In this document: positions 55,069-64,000 of the stretch, piece after piece
Numbering within the stretch: position 1 is the first letter of the stretch
How the letters are laid out: the number at the start of each line of letters is the position of its first letter
Assembly: GCF_000720175.1 (NCBI RefSeq)
Contig: NZ_JOIX01000036.1
Coordinates: forward strand, 1 to 64,000
Source of the DNA: Streptomyces sp. NRRL S-337
GTDB taxonomy: Bacteria; Actinomycetota; Actinomycetes; Streptomycetales; Streptomycetaceae
Direction of reading: 5' to 3'
Length of the DNA: 64,000 nucleotides
Made by a program: the position numbers and the translations under genes
The notes under the pieces: generated by a model
Databases searched by the model: none
What the model saw: the letters and a program-made list of their open reading frames with translations, nothing else
Told to the model about the DNA's origin: nothing

Positions 55069-56451
55069 ATGAATCCGCAGGGGGAACGCTGGACGACGGA
55101 TCAGGTGCTGGCACTGGCGCCTGACGAGGCATCACGCAAGGCGGGCGGCAAGCTCGCGGCGCCCGGCCCGTGGTCGGAGACCGGCGCGGACGGCAGCGCG
55201 GTGTGGGGGCTGTGCAAGGGCAGCGGGAAGAAGCCGTACCAAGCGGTCGTGGACGTCGAGGGCCCGGCCTTCAAGTGCAGTTGCCCGAGCCGCAAGTTCC
55301 CGTGCAAGCACGCGCTGGGACTGCTGCTGCTCTGGGCGGGGGACGAGGGTGCGGTGGCGGCCGGCGAGCCGCCGCAGTGGGCCGGTGAGTGGCTGGCCGC
55401 GCGCCGGGAGCGCGTGGAGCGGCCGGCGGCCGGGCCGCCCGGCGCCGCCTCGCGCGGGCCCGCCGATCCGGAGGCCGCCCGGCGCCGGGCGGAGCGCCGG
55501 ATGCAGCGGATCGGCGCGGGCGCCACGGAGTTGGAGCAGCGGCTGGCGGATCTGCTGCAGTCCGGCCTGGCCACGGCCGGCCGGGAGGGTGGCGGCACGC
55601 CGGGCGACGGCGGCGGGGGACGCTCGTGGGAGGAGACGGCCGCGCGGATGGTCGACGCCCAGGCGCCCGGTCTCGCCTCCCGGGTGCGGGAGTTGGGCTC
55701 GGTGGTGGCGTCCGGCGCGGACTGGCCGGCCCGGCTGCTGGAGGAGTGCGCGCTGCTGCACCTCCTCGATCGGGGCTTCCTCGGCATCGACCGGCTGCCG
55801 GCCCCACTGGCGGCCACGGTCCGCGCGCGCGTCGGGCTGACCACGGACGCGGCGGACCTGCTGACCGGCCCCGATGCGGCGCCGGTCCGGGACCGGTGGC
55901 TGGTGCTGGCCCAGCAGGACAGCGACGACGGCAGGCTGACCACCCGCCGGATCTTCCTGCGCGGCGAGCGCACCGGCCGGATGGCGCTGCATCTGTCGTT
56001 CGCCGGTGCCAACCGCCCGCTGGAGCTGGCCCTGCCGCCCGGTCTGGTCATCGACGCGGACCTCGCCTACTACCCCGGCGCCCGCCCGCTGCGCGCCACC
56101 CTGGGCGAGCGGTACGCCCCGGCCGTCCCGGGCCCGGTGCCGCCGGGCTGCGGTATCGACGCCGCCCTGGCGGCGTACGGCGATGCGCTGCGCGACGACC
56201 CCTGGCTGGACTCCTGGCCGGTGGTGCTCGCCGACGTCACCCCGGTACCGGGGCGCGACGGCCGGGGCTGGCAACTGGCCGACGCGGACGGCGAGTCGGC
56301 GCTGCCGCTCGACCCGCGCTGCCTGGGCGGTACGGGCGTCTGGCAGCTGGCGGCCATATCGGGCGGCGCGCCGGTCACGGTCTTCGGCGAGTGCGGCCAC
56401 CGCGGCTTCCTCCCGCTGACCGCCTGGGACCCGTCCCCGGTGTCCCTGTGA
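55069..56451 (+). CDS. SWIM zinc-finger protein
   Basis: 460 residues from ATG 55069. SWIM motif FKCSCPSRKFPCKHALGLLL at about residues 65-85 (CxC...CxH), a zinc fold that binds DNA or protein and is common in recombination-linked proteins. The rest (residues 130-460) is helical, then beta-rich without a known fold (LVLAQQDSDDGRLTTRRIF...). First gene of an operon with a DUF5691 protein, divergent from moxR. Predicted to be expressed upon DNA damage from the promoter at 55039. Confidence 0.88.
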   Translation: MNPQGERWTTDQVLALAPDEASRKAGGKLAAPGPWSETGADGSAVWGLCKGSGKKPYQAVVDVEGPAFKCSCPSRKFPCKHALGLLLLWAGDEGAVAAGEPPQWAGEWLAARRERVERPAAGPPGAASRGPADPEAARRRAERRMQRIGAGATELEQRLADLLQSGLATAGREGGGTPGDGGGGRSWEETAARMVDAQAPGLASRVRELGSVVASGADWPARLLEECALLHLLDRGFLGIDRLPAPLAATVRARVGLTTDAADLLTGPDAAPVRDRWLVLAQQDSDDGRLTTRRIFLRGERTGRMALHLSFAGANRPLELALPPGLVIDADLAYYPGARPLRATLGERYAPAVPGPVPPGCGIDAALAAYGDALRDDPWLDSWPVVLADVTPVPGRDGRGWQLADADGESALPLDPRCLGGTGVWQLAAISGGAPVTVFGECGHRGFLPLTAWDPSPVSL

Positions 56452-56523
56452 CCCCGATTCCCGGCCGCGCCGGAGCGCGCGCTCCCGAGGACCTCATCCA
56501 TCACCGATGCCTGGAGGACGGGC

Positions 56524-58347
56524 ATGACGACCACCACCAGCCCTGAGACCCACCCGACACCCCCGACTCCCCCGGCTCCCCCGATGACCGCCACCGCCCC
56601 GGCCCCCTGGCCCGATCTGGTGAGCGCGGCGCTCCTGGGCACCGAACGGCGGCGGCCACCGGTGACCGTACGGCCCGGGCAGAATGCCGCGGCGGCTCTG
56701 CTGGACGCGGCCGCGGTGAGCACGGTGCGGCGGCGCGCCGCGCTGCGCCCCGCCCCGGCCGGTGAGCGGCCGGTCCCGGCACCGGACGACCCGCGGCCGC
56801 CGCTGCCGGCCGCGGCGCGCCGCAGGCTCGCCCTCCTGCTCGCCGACCGCGGCGGTACGGGAGGCGGCAGCCGCCGCGGCGCGGCCCCCGACCTGACCGA
56901 ACTACTGCCCCAGTGGCTGGCCGCCGCCGGCGAGTACGGCTACCGCGCCCCGGAGGCCCTGCTGCCCGCGCTGCTCGACGCCGCCCGGGCCCGTACGGAC
57001 CTGCGGCCGGCCGCGCTGGCGCTGGCCGGGCCGCGGGCGCTGTGGCTGGCGCGGCTCAACGACGCCTGGAAGTTCGCGCTCCGGGGTACCGGCGGCGCGG
57101 CCGTCCTGCCCGAGGGGGAGGCGGCCGAGGAGATCGCACGGCGGTGGGAGGAGGGGCTGTTCGCGGAGCGGGTGGCCCTGCTGACGGCGGTCCGCCGCCG
57201 CGACCCGGAGGCGGGCCGGGAGCTGCTGCGGACGACCTGGTCCACGGAGCGCGCCGAGGACCGGCTGATGTTCCTCGACTCGCTGCGCGAGGGGCTCACG
57301 GCGGGTGACGAACCCTTTCTGGAGCAGGCGCTGTCCGACCGCAGCCGCACGGTCCGGGCCACCGCCGCCGAGCTGCTCTCCGCGCTGCCCGGTTCGGCCC
57401 TCGCGGCCCGGATGGCGCAGCGGGCACACGCCTGCGTGACCCTGGACCCCGCGGCGGGCCAGGAGGCGGTGATCCGGGTCGACGCGCCCCAGGAGTGCGA
57501 TGCGGGGATGCAGCGGGACGGAGTGGTGCCCAAGCCGCCCTCCGGCCGGGGCGAACGGTCCTGGTGGCTGGGCCAGTTGGTGGAGGCGACCCCGCTCCGC
57601 GGATGGGAGGAGCGGTTCGGCGGCCGGGGTCCGGAGGAGATCGTCGCGATCCCGGTGGCCGACGACTGGCGGACCGAGCTGCACGACGCCTGGTGCCGGG
57701 CGGCCGTGCGCCAGCGGGACGCCGCCTGGGCGCGGGCCCTGCTGGGCGTGCCCGGCGCGCCGTCCCGGACCGGCGAGGTCGCCCCGGCCGGCTCCGCACG
57801 GGACCTGACGAAGCTGCTGACCGTACTGCCGAGCGGGGAACGGGCCGGCTGGGTGGCGGAGTTCATCGCCGCGCACGGCCTGTCGGACGCGTTCCGGATG
57901 CTCGGGGTGTGCGCGGTCCCCTGGGCCGAGCCGCTGGGCCGGTCCGTCGTCGACGCCCTGGACATCGCCCGGGACGCCGGCAGCTATCCGTGGAGCTTCA
58001 GCGGGGTGATGGGCCTGGCCGAGCGCTGCCTTGACCCGGCAGCGGCGGACCGGCTCGCGATGCTCACCGCGGTCACCGACGAGCCCGAGGGCGCCTCGCC
58101 CGGCTCCGGCGGCTACTGGTCCGAGGCGTTCCAGCGTCTGGTCGGCACGCTCCGGCTGCGCGCCACGATGCGCGCCGAGCTCCTCCCGCCGCCGGACGCC
58201 GATGCCGCCGGCGGGATCGGTCCGACCACCGCTGCTGCCGCCGGCGGGATCGGCTCGACCACCGCCGCTGCCGCTGCTGCCGCCGATGTTGATACGGCTG
58301 CCGCTGCTGCCGCTATCGCTGCCCCGGACGACGGGTCCGCGCCATGA
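56524..58347 (+). CDS. DUF5691-family protein
   Basis: 607 residues from ATG 56524, 72 bases after the SWIM gene. N-terminus with a T/P-rich lead, then PWPDLVSAALLGTERRRPPV, which is the DUF5691 hallmark. The long helical middle resembles HEAT-like repeats (DPEAGRELLRTTW, DRSRTVRATAAELLSALPG). The C-terminus (about 555-607) is a simple A/T/G/D repeat (AAAGGIGSTTAAAAA). In other actinobacteria it accompanies SWIM, MoxR, DUF5682 and VWA genes. Function unknown; perhaps a scaffold. Confidence 0.85.
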   Translation: MTTTTSPETHPTPPTPPAPPMTATAPAPWPDLVSAALLGTERRRPPVTVRPGQNAAAALLDAAAVSTVRRRAALRPAPAGERPVPAPDDPRPPLPAAARRRLALLLADRGGTGGGSRRGAAPDLTELLPQWLAAAGEYGYRAPEALLPALLDAARARTDLRPAALALAGPRALWLARLNDAWKFALRGTGGAAVLPEGEAAEEIARRWEEGLFAERVALLTAVRRRDPEAGRELLRTTWSTERAEDRLMFLDSLREGLTAGDEPFLEQALSDRSRTVRATAAELLSALPGSALAARMAQRAHACVTLDPAAGQEAVIRVDAPQECDAGMQRDGVVPKPPSGRGERSWWLGQLVEATPLRGWEERFGGRGPEEIVAIPVADDWRTELHDAWCRAAVRQRDAAWARALLGVPGAPSRTGEVAPAGSARDLTKLLTVLPSGERAGWVAEFIAAHGLSDAFRMLGVCAVPWAEPLGRSVVDALDIARDAGSYPWSFSGVMGLAERCLDPAAADRLAMLTAVTDEPEGASPGSGGYWSEAFQRLVGTLRLRATMRAELLPPPDADAAGGIGPTTAAAAGGIGSTTAAAAAAADVDTAAAAAAIAAPDDGSAP

Positions 58348-58370
58348 TCACTCCCGTCGCCCCCGGGGCC

Positions 58371-58829
58371 TCAGACCGCCAGCGGGCGCACGTTCGCGTT
58401 GACCCACTCCACGATCGAGGCGGTGGTCGCGCCGGGCGTGAAGATCTCGGCGACGCCCTGGGCCTTCAGCGGGGCAATGTCGGCCTCGGGGATGATGCCG
58501 CCGCCGAAGACCTTGATGTCCGCCGCGTCGCGCTCCGCCAGCAGGGCAATGACCTTCGCGAAGAGGGTGTTGTGCGCGCCGGAGAGGATGGAGAGCCCGA
58601 TCGCGTCGGCGTCCTCCTGGATCGCGGTGTCGACGATCTGCTCCGGGGTCTGGTGCAGCCCGGTGTAGATGACCTCCATACCGGCGTCGCGCAGCGCCCG
58701 GGCGATGACCTTGGCGCCCCGGTCGTGCCCGTCCAGCCCCGGCTTGGCCACCACGACACGGATCGGCCCCGACCGGCCCGCCGCGCCAGGGGTTCCCGCC
58801 TGCGCTCCGTCCTGCCGAGCCACACTCAT
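58371..58829 (-). CDS. icmB: Isobutyryl-CoA mutase small subunit (B12-binding)
   Basis: 152 residues from ATG 58829 with GGAGG upstream. Stand-alone cobalamin-binding domain: [20 protein letters not shown] with the DxHxxG lower-ligand histidine, [15 protein letters not shown] and [20 protein letters not shown]. Length and sequence fit IcmB, the small subunit that pairs with IcmA to interconvert isobutyryl- and n-butyryl-CoA. The large subunit is not in this window. A methylmalonyl-CoA mutase-related role is possible. Single gene with an A/Q/P-rich lead of about 20 residues. Confidence 0.88.
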   Translation of the reverse strand: MSVARQDGAQAGTPGAAGRSGPIRVVVAKPGLDGHDRGAKVIARALRDAGMEVIYTGLHQTPEQIVDTAIQEDADAIGLSILSGAHNTLFAKVIALLAERDAADIKVFGGGIIPEADIAPLKAQGVAEIFTPGATTASIVEWVNANVRPLAV

Positions 58830-59198
58830 CACTGCCTCCAAGCCCTGCACGGCACGGTGGTGCCGCAAAGCCGACAATCGGGCGCGCGACCGCGATCCGG
58901 CGGCCACGACGTGAACGAACGTTATCGCCAGCATCCAGTATCCAGCCGTTTCGTGACATCCGGCGAGGGGGAAATCACACCTGGGACACGTTCGCTACGC
59001 GCCGCGTTCCGTGCGTCGTACCGCCAGGGCCGGGCGGAGTGCGCGCGGGCCGGGCGTCCGGGGAGCCGCAGCCGGGCCGCCGCACCATGGATCGTCATGC
59101 GCATCGGGGCGAGTGCGCCCGTGCGCCGCCGCTCATGGCTTCCCACGAGGGCATCGGGGGTCAGCGCCGCCTGCCGCATGCCGTTCGGGAGGTCGGTC
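58830..59198. other. Divergent promoter region of icmB and the lipase
   Basis: 369 bases. No gene supported; an earlier in-frame ATG for the lipase at 59097 lies here but has no ribosome site. Confidence 0.5.
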
Positions 59199-59999
59199 AT
59201 GCAGACCCTGCCCTGTCTTCGCACCACGCTGGTGGACCTGGCGGTCCTCGCCGGGCATCTGCTCCTCTACCCCACCGGCATGTCACGGGAGCGTTCCGTG
59301 CCACGGCCGTCCCGCTCGGCGGAGGACGCCCCTCCGCTCCTCCCGACCGAGGGCCGGTCGCATCCGCCCGTCCTCCTACTGCACGGCTTCATCGACAACC
59401 GCTCGGTCTTCGTGCTGCTGCGCCGTTCGCTGCTGCGCCACGGCTGGCGCCATGTCGAGGCGCTCAACTACTCCCCGCTGACCTGCGACCTGCGGAAAGC
59501 GGCGGAGTTGCTGGGCCGGCACGTGGCGGACGTCTGCGCGCGGACCGGTCACCGCCGGGTGGACCTCGTCGGGCACAGCCTGGGCGGTCTGATCGCCCGC
59601 TACTACGTCCAGCGGCTCGGCGGCGACGCCCGGGTCCGCAGGGTCGTCACCCTCGGCACCCCGCATGCCGGGACCCGGATAGCCCCCTTGATGTCGGCGC
59701 ACCCGATCGTCCGCCAGATGCGCCCCGATTCCGAGGTGATAGCGGAGTTGTCGCTGCCGGCACCGAATTGCCGGACGCAATTTGTCGCTTTCTGGAGCGA
59801 GGCGGATCAGGTGATGATTCCAGCCACTGCGGCCAGAATCGATCACCCGGATTTGCTCGCCCACAACGTCCATGTCGCCGGTGTCGGACATCTCGCCCTC
59901 CCGGTGAACGCCACCGTCGCGGCCGGCATAAGGGAGGCACTGGCCGCGGCGGACCCGGCAGCCGAAGAGGAAGCCGGCGGAGCCATATCCGTGGCCTGA
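59199..59999 (+). CDS. Lipase/esterase, alpha/beta hydrolase
   Basis: 266 residues from ATG 59199, chosen because GGGAGG is 6 bases upstream. A hydrophobic N-terminus (TTLVDLAVLAGHLLLYPTG) may anchor or export it. Hydrolase motifs: oxyanion region VLLLHGFIDNRSVFVLL, nucleophile GHSLGG (VDLVGHSLGGLIARYYVQRL), Asp in FVAFWSEADQVMIP and His in VAGVGHLALPVN. Resembles secreted triacylglycerol lipases of Streptomyces. Single gene. Confidence 0.88.
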   Translation: MQTLPCLRTTLVDLAVLAGHLLLYPTGMSRERSVPRPSRSAEDAPPLLPTEGRSHPPVLLLHGFIDNRSVFVLLRRSLLRHGWRHVEALNYSPLTCDLRKAAELLGRHVADVCARTGHRRVDLVGHSLGGLIARYYVQRLGGDARVRRVVTLGTPHAGTRIAPLMSAHPIVRQMRPDSEVIAELSLPAPNCRTQFVAFWSEADQVMIPATAARIDHPDLLAHNVHVAGVGHLALPVNATVAAGIREALAAADPAAEEEAGGAISVA

Positions 60000-60132
60000 G
60001 GCCGCTCCGCTCCGTGACGGGCGATCGAACAACCATCGAACGGGGCGCCAAGAACTCGCATGGCCTCTGCCGAAAGGCGGCCAAATGCCCGGTCTCGCGC
60101 AGCGTAAAACCCGTGGAAGATTGTCGCCGTCG

Positions 60133-60148
60133 TGTACCGCCGGGTACA
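60133..60148. promoter_or_regulatory. Palindrome upstream of the M23 gene
   Basis: TGTACC-GCCG-GGTACA, 43 bases before the GTG at 60191. It is symmetric, so it could be a repressor operator or a leader hairpin. No c-di-AMP riboswitch elements are seen. Confidence 0.35.
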
Positions 60149-60190
60149 GTCGCCGCTAATTCTCCTGCTGCCGAGGCGAAAGAGAAGTTG

Positions 60191-61930
60191 GTGAACGACC
60201 GTCACCCATCGGAGGCCGCGCTTCCGACCGGCTCCGCTTCCGACGCCTCGTATGCGCACTATCCGGCCTACGAGTCCTACGGACAGCAGCATTCCCCGGC
60301 CGGTGGTGACGAATACGGCGACGGCGACCCCCTCTTCGGCTCGCTCCCCGGCACGTACGACACCGGTGCCCACGCCACGGGCGGTTACGACACCGGCGGC
60401 TATCCCGGCGGGACGTACGACACCGGCGCCTACGACATGAGCACCTACGGCACCGGCAGCTACGGCACGGGGACGTACCCAACGGCGGGCGACGGCTACG
60501 CCACCGGCACGTACGACACCGGCGGCTACCCCCCGGCGCAGTGGGACACCGGCGCCTACGACCCGTACGCGCACACCGCCTACGAGACCCCGGCGCAGGA
60601 CCCGAGCGGCTACGACACCCACGGTGCCACGGTCTACGGCGTCGGCGGGTACGACACCGGGAACCACCCCACCACCGGCTATGACACCGGCAGTTACGCC
60701 GCCGGCGCGTACGAGACGTACGGGACGACCGGGGCCTACGAGACGGTGGGCACGCAGGAGCCCGCCGGGGCGTACGGGACGACGGGTGGCTATGACGCCC
60801 TCGGGCCGCAGGCCACCGCGGCCGAGGAAACCGCGGCCTTCGATACGGCAGCCTTCGAGATGGCGACCTTCGAGACCGCCACCTTCGACACCGTCGGCGT
60901 CGACGCGCTGCGCACGGACCAGCTCGACACCGCGAGCTACGAAGCCACCGCGATCTGGTCCACCACCGACCAGCCGCTGATGGCCGGCATCCCCGCCCAG
61001 CCCGGCCCGCCCCCGGCCGACGCCGCCGCCTGGGACGACCGCGACGACACCGGCGCCACCGACGAGGCCCCGGGCGAAGACGCCGTCGCCGTGGCCGAGG
61101 CCCCGACCCAGGCGATGCCGGTGACCTCTCCGTCCCCCGCCCCGGCCGGCCGGCGGGTCACCGGGCCCGCCGCCGGGAAGCCGGTCCGCGGCCGCGGCCG
61201 GCGCCGCCCGGCGAAGCGTTCGGCGCTGCTGACCGTCGCCGTGCCGTCGGTCGCCGCCATGGGCGTCTGCGGAGTGGCCGCCGCGTCCGTCGCCGGTCTC
61301 GGCGGCAACGACAAGGACGACACCACCACCCAGGCCACCGCGCACGACCCGGGCGGCGTCCAGCGGGCCGCGGCCAACAAGAAGCTCGACACCCAGCTCG
61401 CCGGTCTCAGCGCGGGCGCCGACGACTTCCGCGACCGGGCCAGCCGCACCCAGGAACGGCTCGACCTCAAGGAACGCCAGGCGCAGGAGCGCAAGCGGAA
61501 GGCGGAGGAGGCAGCCCGCAAGGAGGCGCTGCGCCCGAAGTACGTACTGCCGGTGACCCAGCACGGGCTCAGCGCGCTCTTCGGCCAGGCCGGCGTGAAC
61601 TGGATGTCCGTGCACACCGGAATCGACTTCCCGGTCAGCTACGGCACCCCGGTCATGTCCGCCACCGACGGCACCGTCCGGACCCAGTGGAACTCCGCCT
61701 ACGGCAACATGGCGATCGTGACCGCGCCGGACGGCACGGAGACCTGGTACTGCCATCTGAGCAGCACCAAGATCCGGTCGGGTTCGGTCAAGGCCGGTGA
61801 GCAGATTGCCTATTCGGGCAACTCCGGCAACTCCACCGGTCCGCATCTGCACTTCGAGGTGCGTCCCGGGGGCGGCGCGGCGGTCGACCCGATCCCGTGG
61901 CTGCGCAGCCACGGCCTCAACCCCAACTGA
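60191..61930 (+). CDS. Membrane-anchored M23 (LytM) peptidase with Tyr/Thr/Gly-repeat N-terminus
   Basis: 579 residues from GTG 60191. The first ~270 residues are repeats of (Y/F)xTG units (GYDTGGYPGGTYDTGAYD-type), then F(D/E)T repeats, predicted disordered and cytoplasmic. A basic stretch and membrane helix (about 335-365; LLTVAVPSVAAMGVCGVAAA) precede a coiled-coil (LDLKERQAQERKRKAEEAAR) and the M23 domain (about 455-575): zinc motif HTGIDFPVSYGTPV, WYCHLSS and catalytic HLHFEVRPGG. It should cleave peptidoglycan cross-bridges. The long cytoplasmic repeat arm is unusual. Confidence 0.88.
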   Translation: MNDRHPSEAALPTGSASDASYAHYPAYESYGQQHSPAGGDEYGDGDPLFGSLPGTYDTGAHATGGYDTGGYPGGTYDTGAYDMSTYGTGSYGTGTYPTAGDGYATGTYDTGGYPPAQWDTGAYDPYAHTAYETPAQDPSGYDTHGATVYGVGGYDTGNHPTTGYDTGSYAAGAYETYGTTGAYETVGTQEPAGAYGTTGGYDALGPQATAAEETAAFDTAAFEMATFETATFDTVGVDALRTDQLDTASYEATAIWSTTDQPLMAGIPAQPGPPPADAAAWDDRDDTGATDEAPGEDAVAVAEAPTQAMPVTSPSPAPAGRRVTGPAAGKPVRGRGRRRPAKRSALLTVAVPSVAAMGVCGVAAASVAGLGGNDKDDTTTQATAHDPGGVQRAAANKKLDTQLAGLSAGADDFRDRASRTQERLDLKERQAQERKRKAEEAARKEALRPKYVLPVTQHGLSALFGQAGVNWMSVHTGIDFPVSYGTPVMSATDGTVRTQWNSAYGNMAIVTAPDGTETWYCHLSSTKIRSGSVKAGEQIAYSGNSGNSTGPHLHFEVRPGGGAAVDPIPWLRSHGLNPN

Positions 61931-62004
61931 CGTCCGGCGTACCGTTCCCGCAGCGCCGGCCACCGGCCGGCGCCCAGGACTCCGTCAGAGCTGCCGGGCC
62001 TCCG

Positions 62005-64000
62005 TCAGAGCTTCTCCACCGGCGCGTACCGCAGCAGCAGCCGCTTGGGCTTCTCGCCGCCGAAGTCGATCGTCGCCTCGGCGTTGTCCCCGCTGCCCTT
62101 GACGGCGACGACCGTGCCCAGGCCGAAGCTGTCGTGCGTGACACGGTCGCCGATGGCCAGCGCGACCACCGGGCGGTCGCTGGTCCGCCGGGTGGCGAAC
62201 CCGCTCGGCCCCTTGGCGCGGGACGAGGACAGCGAGGAGCCGATGCCCCCGCCGAAGCCGCCACCGCCGCCGCGGGACGACAGCCCGCCCATCGACGCGG
62301 ACGGCGTCGCCGGGCCGGTCCGCTTCCACTCGACGTAGTCGTCCGGGATCTCCTCCAGGAACCGCGACGGCGGGTTGTACGAGGGCTGGCCCCAGGCGCT
62401 GCGCATCGTCGAGCGGGTGACGTACAGCCGCTCGCGGGCGCGGGTGATGCCGACGTACGCCAGCCGGCGCTCCTCCTCCAGCTCCTTGGTCTGGCCCAGC
62501 GCGCGCATGTGCGGGAAGACGCCGTCCTCCATGCCGGTCAGGAAGACCACGGGGAATTCCAGGCCCTTGGCGGTGTGCAGCGTCATGAGGGTGACCACGC
62601 CGCTGCCCTCTTCGTCCTCGTCGGGGATCTGGTCGGAGTCGGCGACCAGCGCGACCTGTTCGAGGAACTCGGAGAGGGTGCCGGGACCCGGGGCGGCAGC
62701 CCCTGAGGTCGCGGCCTCGCCGCGGTCCTGCTCGAATTCCAGGGCGACCGCGGCGAGTTCCTGGAGGTTCTCGATCCGGGTCTCGTCCTGGGGGTCGGTG
62801 GACGCCTGGAGTTCGGCGAGGTAGCCCGTGCGCTCCAGGACGGCCTCCAGGATCGTGGCGGGCCCGGCGCCGGACTCCACGATCGTCCGCAGCTCCTCCA
62901 TCAGGACGTTGAAGCGCTTGACGGCGTTGGCGGAGCGGGCCGCCATGCCGTACGCCTCGTCGACCCGGCGCAGGGCCTGCGGGAAGGTGATCCTCTCGCG
63001 GAGCGACAGGGCGTCGATCATCGCCTCGGCGCGCTCGCCGATGCCGCGCTTGGGGACGTTCAGGATGCGGCGCAGCGGGACGCTGTCCTCGGGGTTGGCG
63101 AGCACGCGCAGGTACGCGAGGACGTCACGGACCTCCTTGCGCTCGTAGAAGCGCACTCCGCCGACGACCTTGTAGGGCAGCCCGACCCGGATGAGGATCT
63201 CCTCGAAGACGCGGGACTGGGCGTTGGTGCGGTAGAAGACGGCGACGTCGCCGGCCTTGGCGTCGCCGGCGTCGGTCAGCCGGTCGATCTCGTCGGCGAC
63301 GAACTGCGCCTCGTCGTGCTCGGTGTCGGCGACATAGCCGTGGATCTTGGGGCCGGCGCCGGCGTCGGTCCAGAGGTTCTTGGGGCGGCGGTTCTCGTTG
63401 CGCTCGATGACGGCGTTGGCGGCGGACAGGATCGTCTGCGAGGAGCGGTAGTTCTGCTCCAGCAGGATCGTGGTCGCGTCCGGGTAGTCCTCCTCGAACT
63501 GGAGGATGTTGCGGATCGTGGCGCCGCGGAAGGCGTAGATCGACTGGTCGGCGTCACCGACGACGCACAGCTCGGCGGCGGGGATGTCCGCGGTGCCGGT
63601 GCCCACGAGCTCGCGGACGAGGGTGTACTGGGCGTGGTTGGTGTCCTGGTACTCGTCGACGAGGACGTGCCGGAAGCGGCGGCGGTAGTGCTCGGCGACG
63701 TCCGGGAAGGCCTGGAGGAGGTTGACCGTCGTCATGATGATGTCGTCGAAGTCCAGGGCGTTGGCCTCGCGCAGCCGCGCCTGGTACATCGCGTACGCCT
63801 CGGCCAGGGTCTTCTCAAAACCATCGGCAGCCGTCCCGGCGAAGGTCTCCTCGTCGATGAGCTCGTTCTTGAGGTTGGAGATCTTCGCGCTGAAGGACTT
63901 GGGCGGGAAGCGCTTGGGGTCGAGGTCCAGATCGCGGCAGACCAGGGCCATCAGGCGCTTGGAGTCGGCGGCGTCATAGATCGAGAAGGAGGACGTGAAG
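62005..64000 (-). CDS. pcrA: UvrD/PcrA-family DNA helicase, N-terminus outside window
   Basis: At least 665 residues, open to the right edge (the 5' end, including Walker A, is missing). Superfamily-1A helicase motifs: HVLVDEYQDTNHAQYTLV (Walker B), GDADQSIYAFRGA (III), LLEQNYRSSQTIL (IV), VTLMTLHTAKGLEFPVVFLT (V) and YVGITRARERLYVTR (VI). The C-terminus has a G/S-rich linker and a Tudor-like tail (RVTHDSFGLGTVVAV) that binds RNA polymerase in PcrA. Unwinds DNA in repair and plasmid replication. Confidence 0.97.
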   Translation of the reverse strand, partial: FTSSFSIYDAADSKRLMALVCRDLDLDPKRFPPKSFSAKISNLKNELIDEETFAGTAADGFEKTLAEAYAMYQARLREANALDFDDIIMTTVNLLQAFPDVAEHYRRRFRHVLVDEYQDTNHAQYTLVRELVGTGTADIPAAELCVVGDADQSIYAFRGATIRNILQFEEDYPDATTILLEQNYRSSQTILSAANAVIERNENRRPKNLWTDAGAGPKIHGYVADTEHDEAQFVADEIDRLTDAGDAKAGDVAVFYRTNAQSRVFEEILIRVGLPYKVVGGVRFYERKEVRDVLAYLRVLANPEDSVPLRRILNVPKRGIGERAEAMIDALSLRERITFPQALRRVDEAYGMAARSANAVKRFNVLMEELRTIVESGAGPATILEAVLERTGYLAELQASTDPQDETRIENLQELAAVALEFEQDRGEAATSGAAAPGPGTLSEFLEQVALVADSDQIPDEDEEGSGVVTLMTLHTAKGLEFPVVFLTGMEDGVFPHMRALGQTKELEEERRLAYVGITRARERLYVTRSTMRSAWGQPSYNPPSRFLEEIPDDYVEWKRTGPATPSASMGGLSSRGGGGGFGGGIGSSLSSSRAKGPSGFATRRTSDRPVVALAIGDRVTHDSFGLGTVVAVKGSGDNAEATIDFGGEKPKRLLLRYAPVEKL

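Noticed and set aside
60000..60190. c-di-AMP (ydaO) riboswitch before the M23 peptidase gene
   Set aside because: Such riboswitches precede many Streptomyces wall hydrolase genes, but the conserved GAGCC...AGCUAACC-type blocks are missing here; only a short palindrome is seen.

Overview
The window is very GC-rich, linear actinobacterial chromosome DNA, almost certainly from a Streptomyces. Evidence includes Streptomyces-type gene families (XRE/DUF5753 with DUF397, DUF3017 after folD, MocR/AhpD divergons, stand-alone icmB), GTG and TTG starts with many 1-4 base stop/start overlaps, a rare TTA (bldA-type) leucine codon, and secreted proteins with Ala-rich signal peptides. Product names come from motifs and remembered family features; no database search was run. 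I saw no rRNA, tRNA, IS element, prophage or CRISPR array.

Layout. 1-4.75 kb: the N-terminal part of a very repetitive bacterial Ig-like (Big_3_5-type) protein, with two frame breaks in the repeats. 5.2-6.4 kb: a GNAT acetyltransferase and a small SUKH-like protein. 6.4-11.7 kb: a mirror-image pair of MocR/AhpD-like divergons around a PEP mutase/isocitrate lyase-family gene. 11.7-15.7 kb: a lipoprotein serine protease, two small secreted proteins, an orphan LuxR-type regulator and a zinc-ribbon microprotein. 15.8-23.3 kb: a choline/glycine betaine operon (betB, betA, ATPase, 57-codon ORF, fused permease, binding lipoprotein). 23.5-30.4 kb: lipoprotein, Uma2 nuclease-like protein, a membrane protein pair sharing a putative RHIM-like amyloid motif, and an XRE/DUF397 (whiJ-like) locus. 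30.5-35.4 kb: mdh, three membrane-anchored XRE regulators with different outer domains, and an I36 protease inhibitor. 35.5-46.8 kb: central metabolism (folD, purN-purH, sucC-sucD) with membrane proteins. 47.4-49.6 kb: two low-complexity exported proteins. 49.8-58.3 kb: a MoxR ATPase/DUF5682/VWA operon divergent from a SWIM-zinc-finger/DUF5691 operon. 58.4-64 kb: icmB, a lipase, an M23 peptidase and the 3' part of pcrA/uvrD.

How genes work together. betB-betA convert choline to glycine betaine and the co-directional ABC importer brings in choline or betaine, giving an osmoprotection unit. purN-purH and sucC-sucD are overlapping or adjacent metabolic pairs. The most interesting system is the MoxR/DUF5682/VWA plus SWIM/DUF5691 cluster. 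Its divergent promoter region holds an exact match to the actinobacterial RecA-independent DNA-damage promoter TTGTCRGTG-N8-TANNNT toward the SWIM gene and a one-base-off copy toward moxR, so the whole cluster is predicted to be a PafBC-type genotoxic-stress regulon. A second candidate is the neighbouring pair at 26.3-28.4 kb, whose protein termini share an IGDxNTxTQN motif resembling RHIM/bacterial amyloid signalling sequences.
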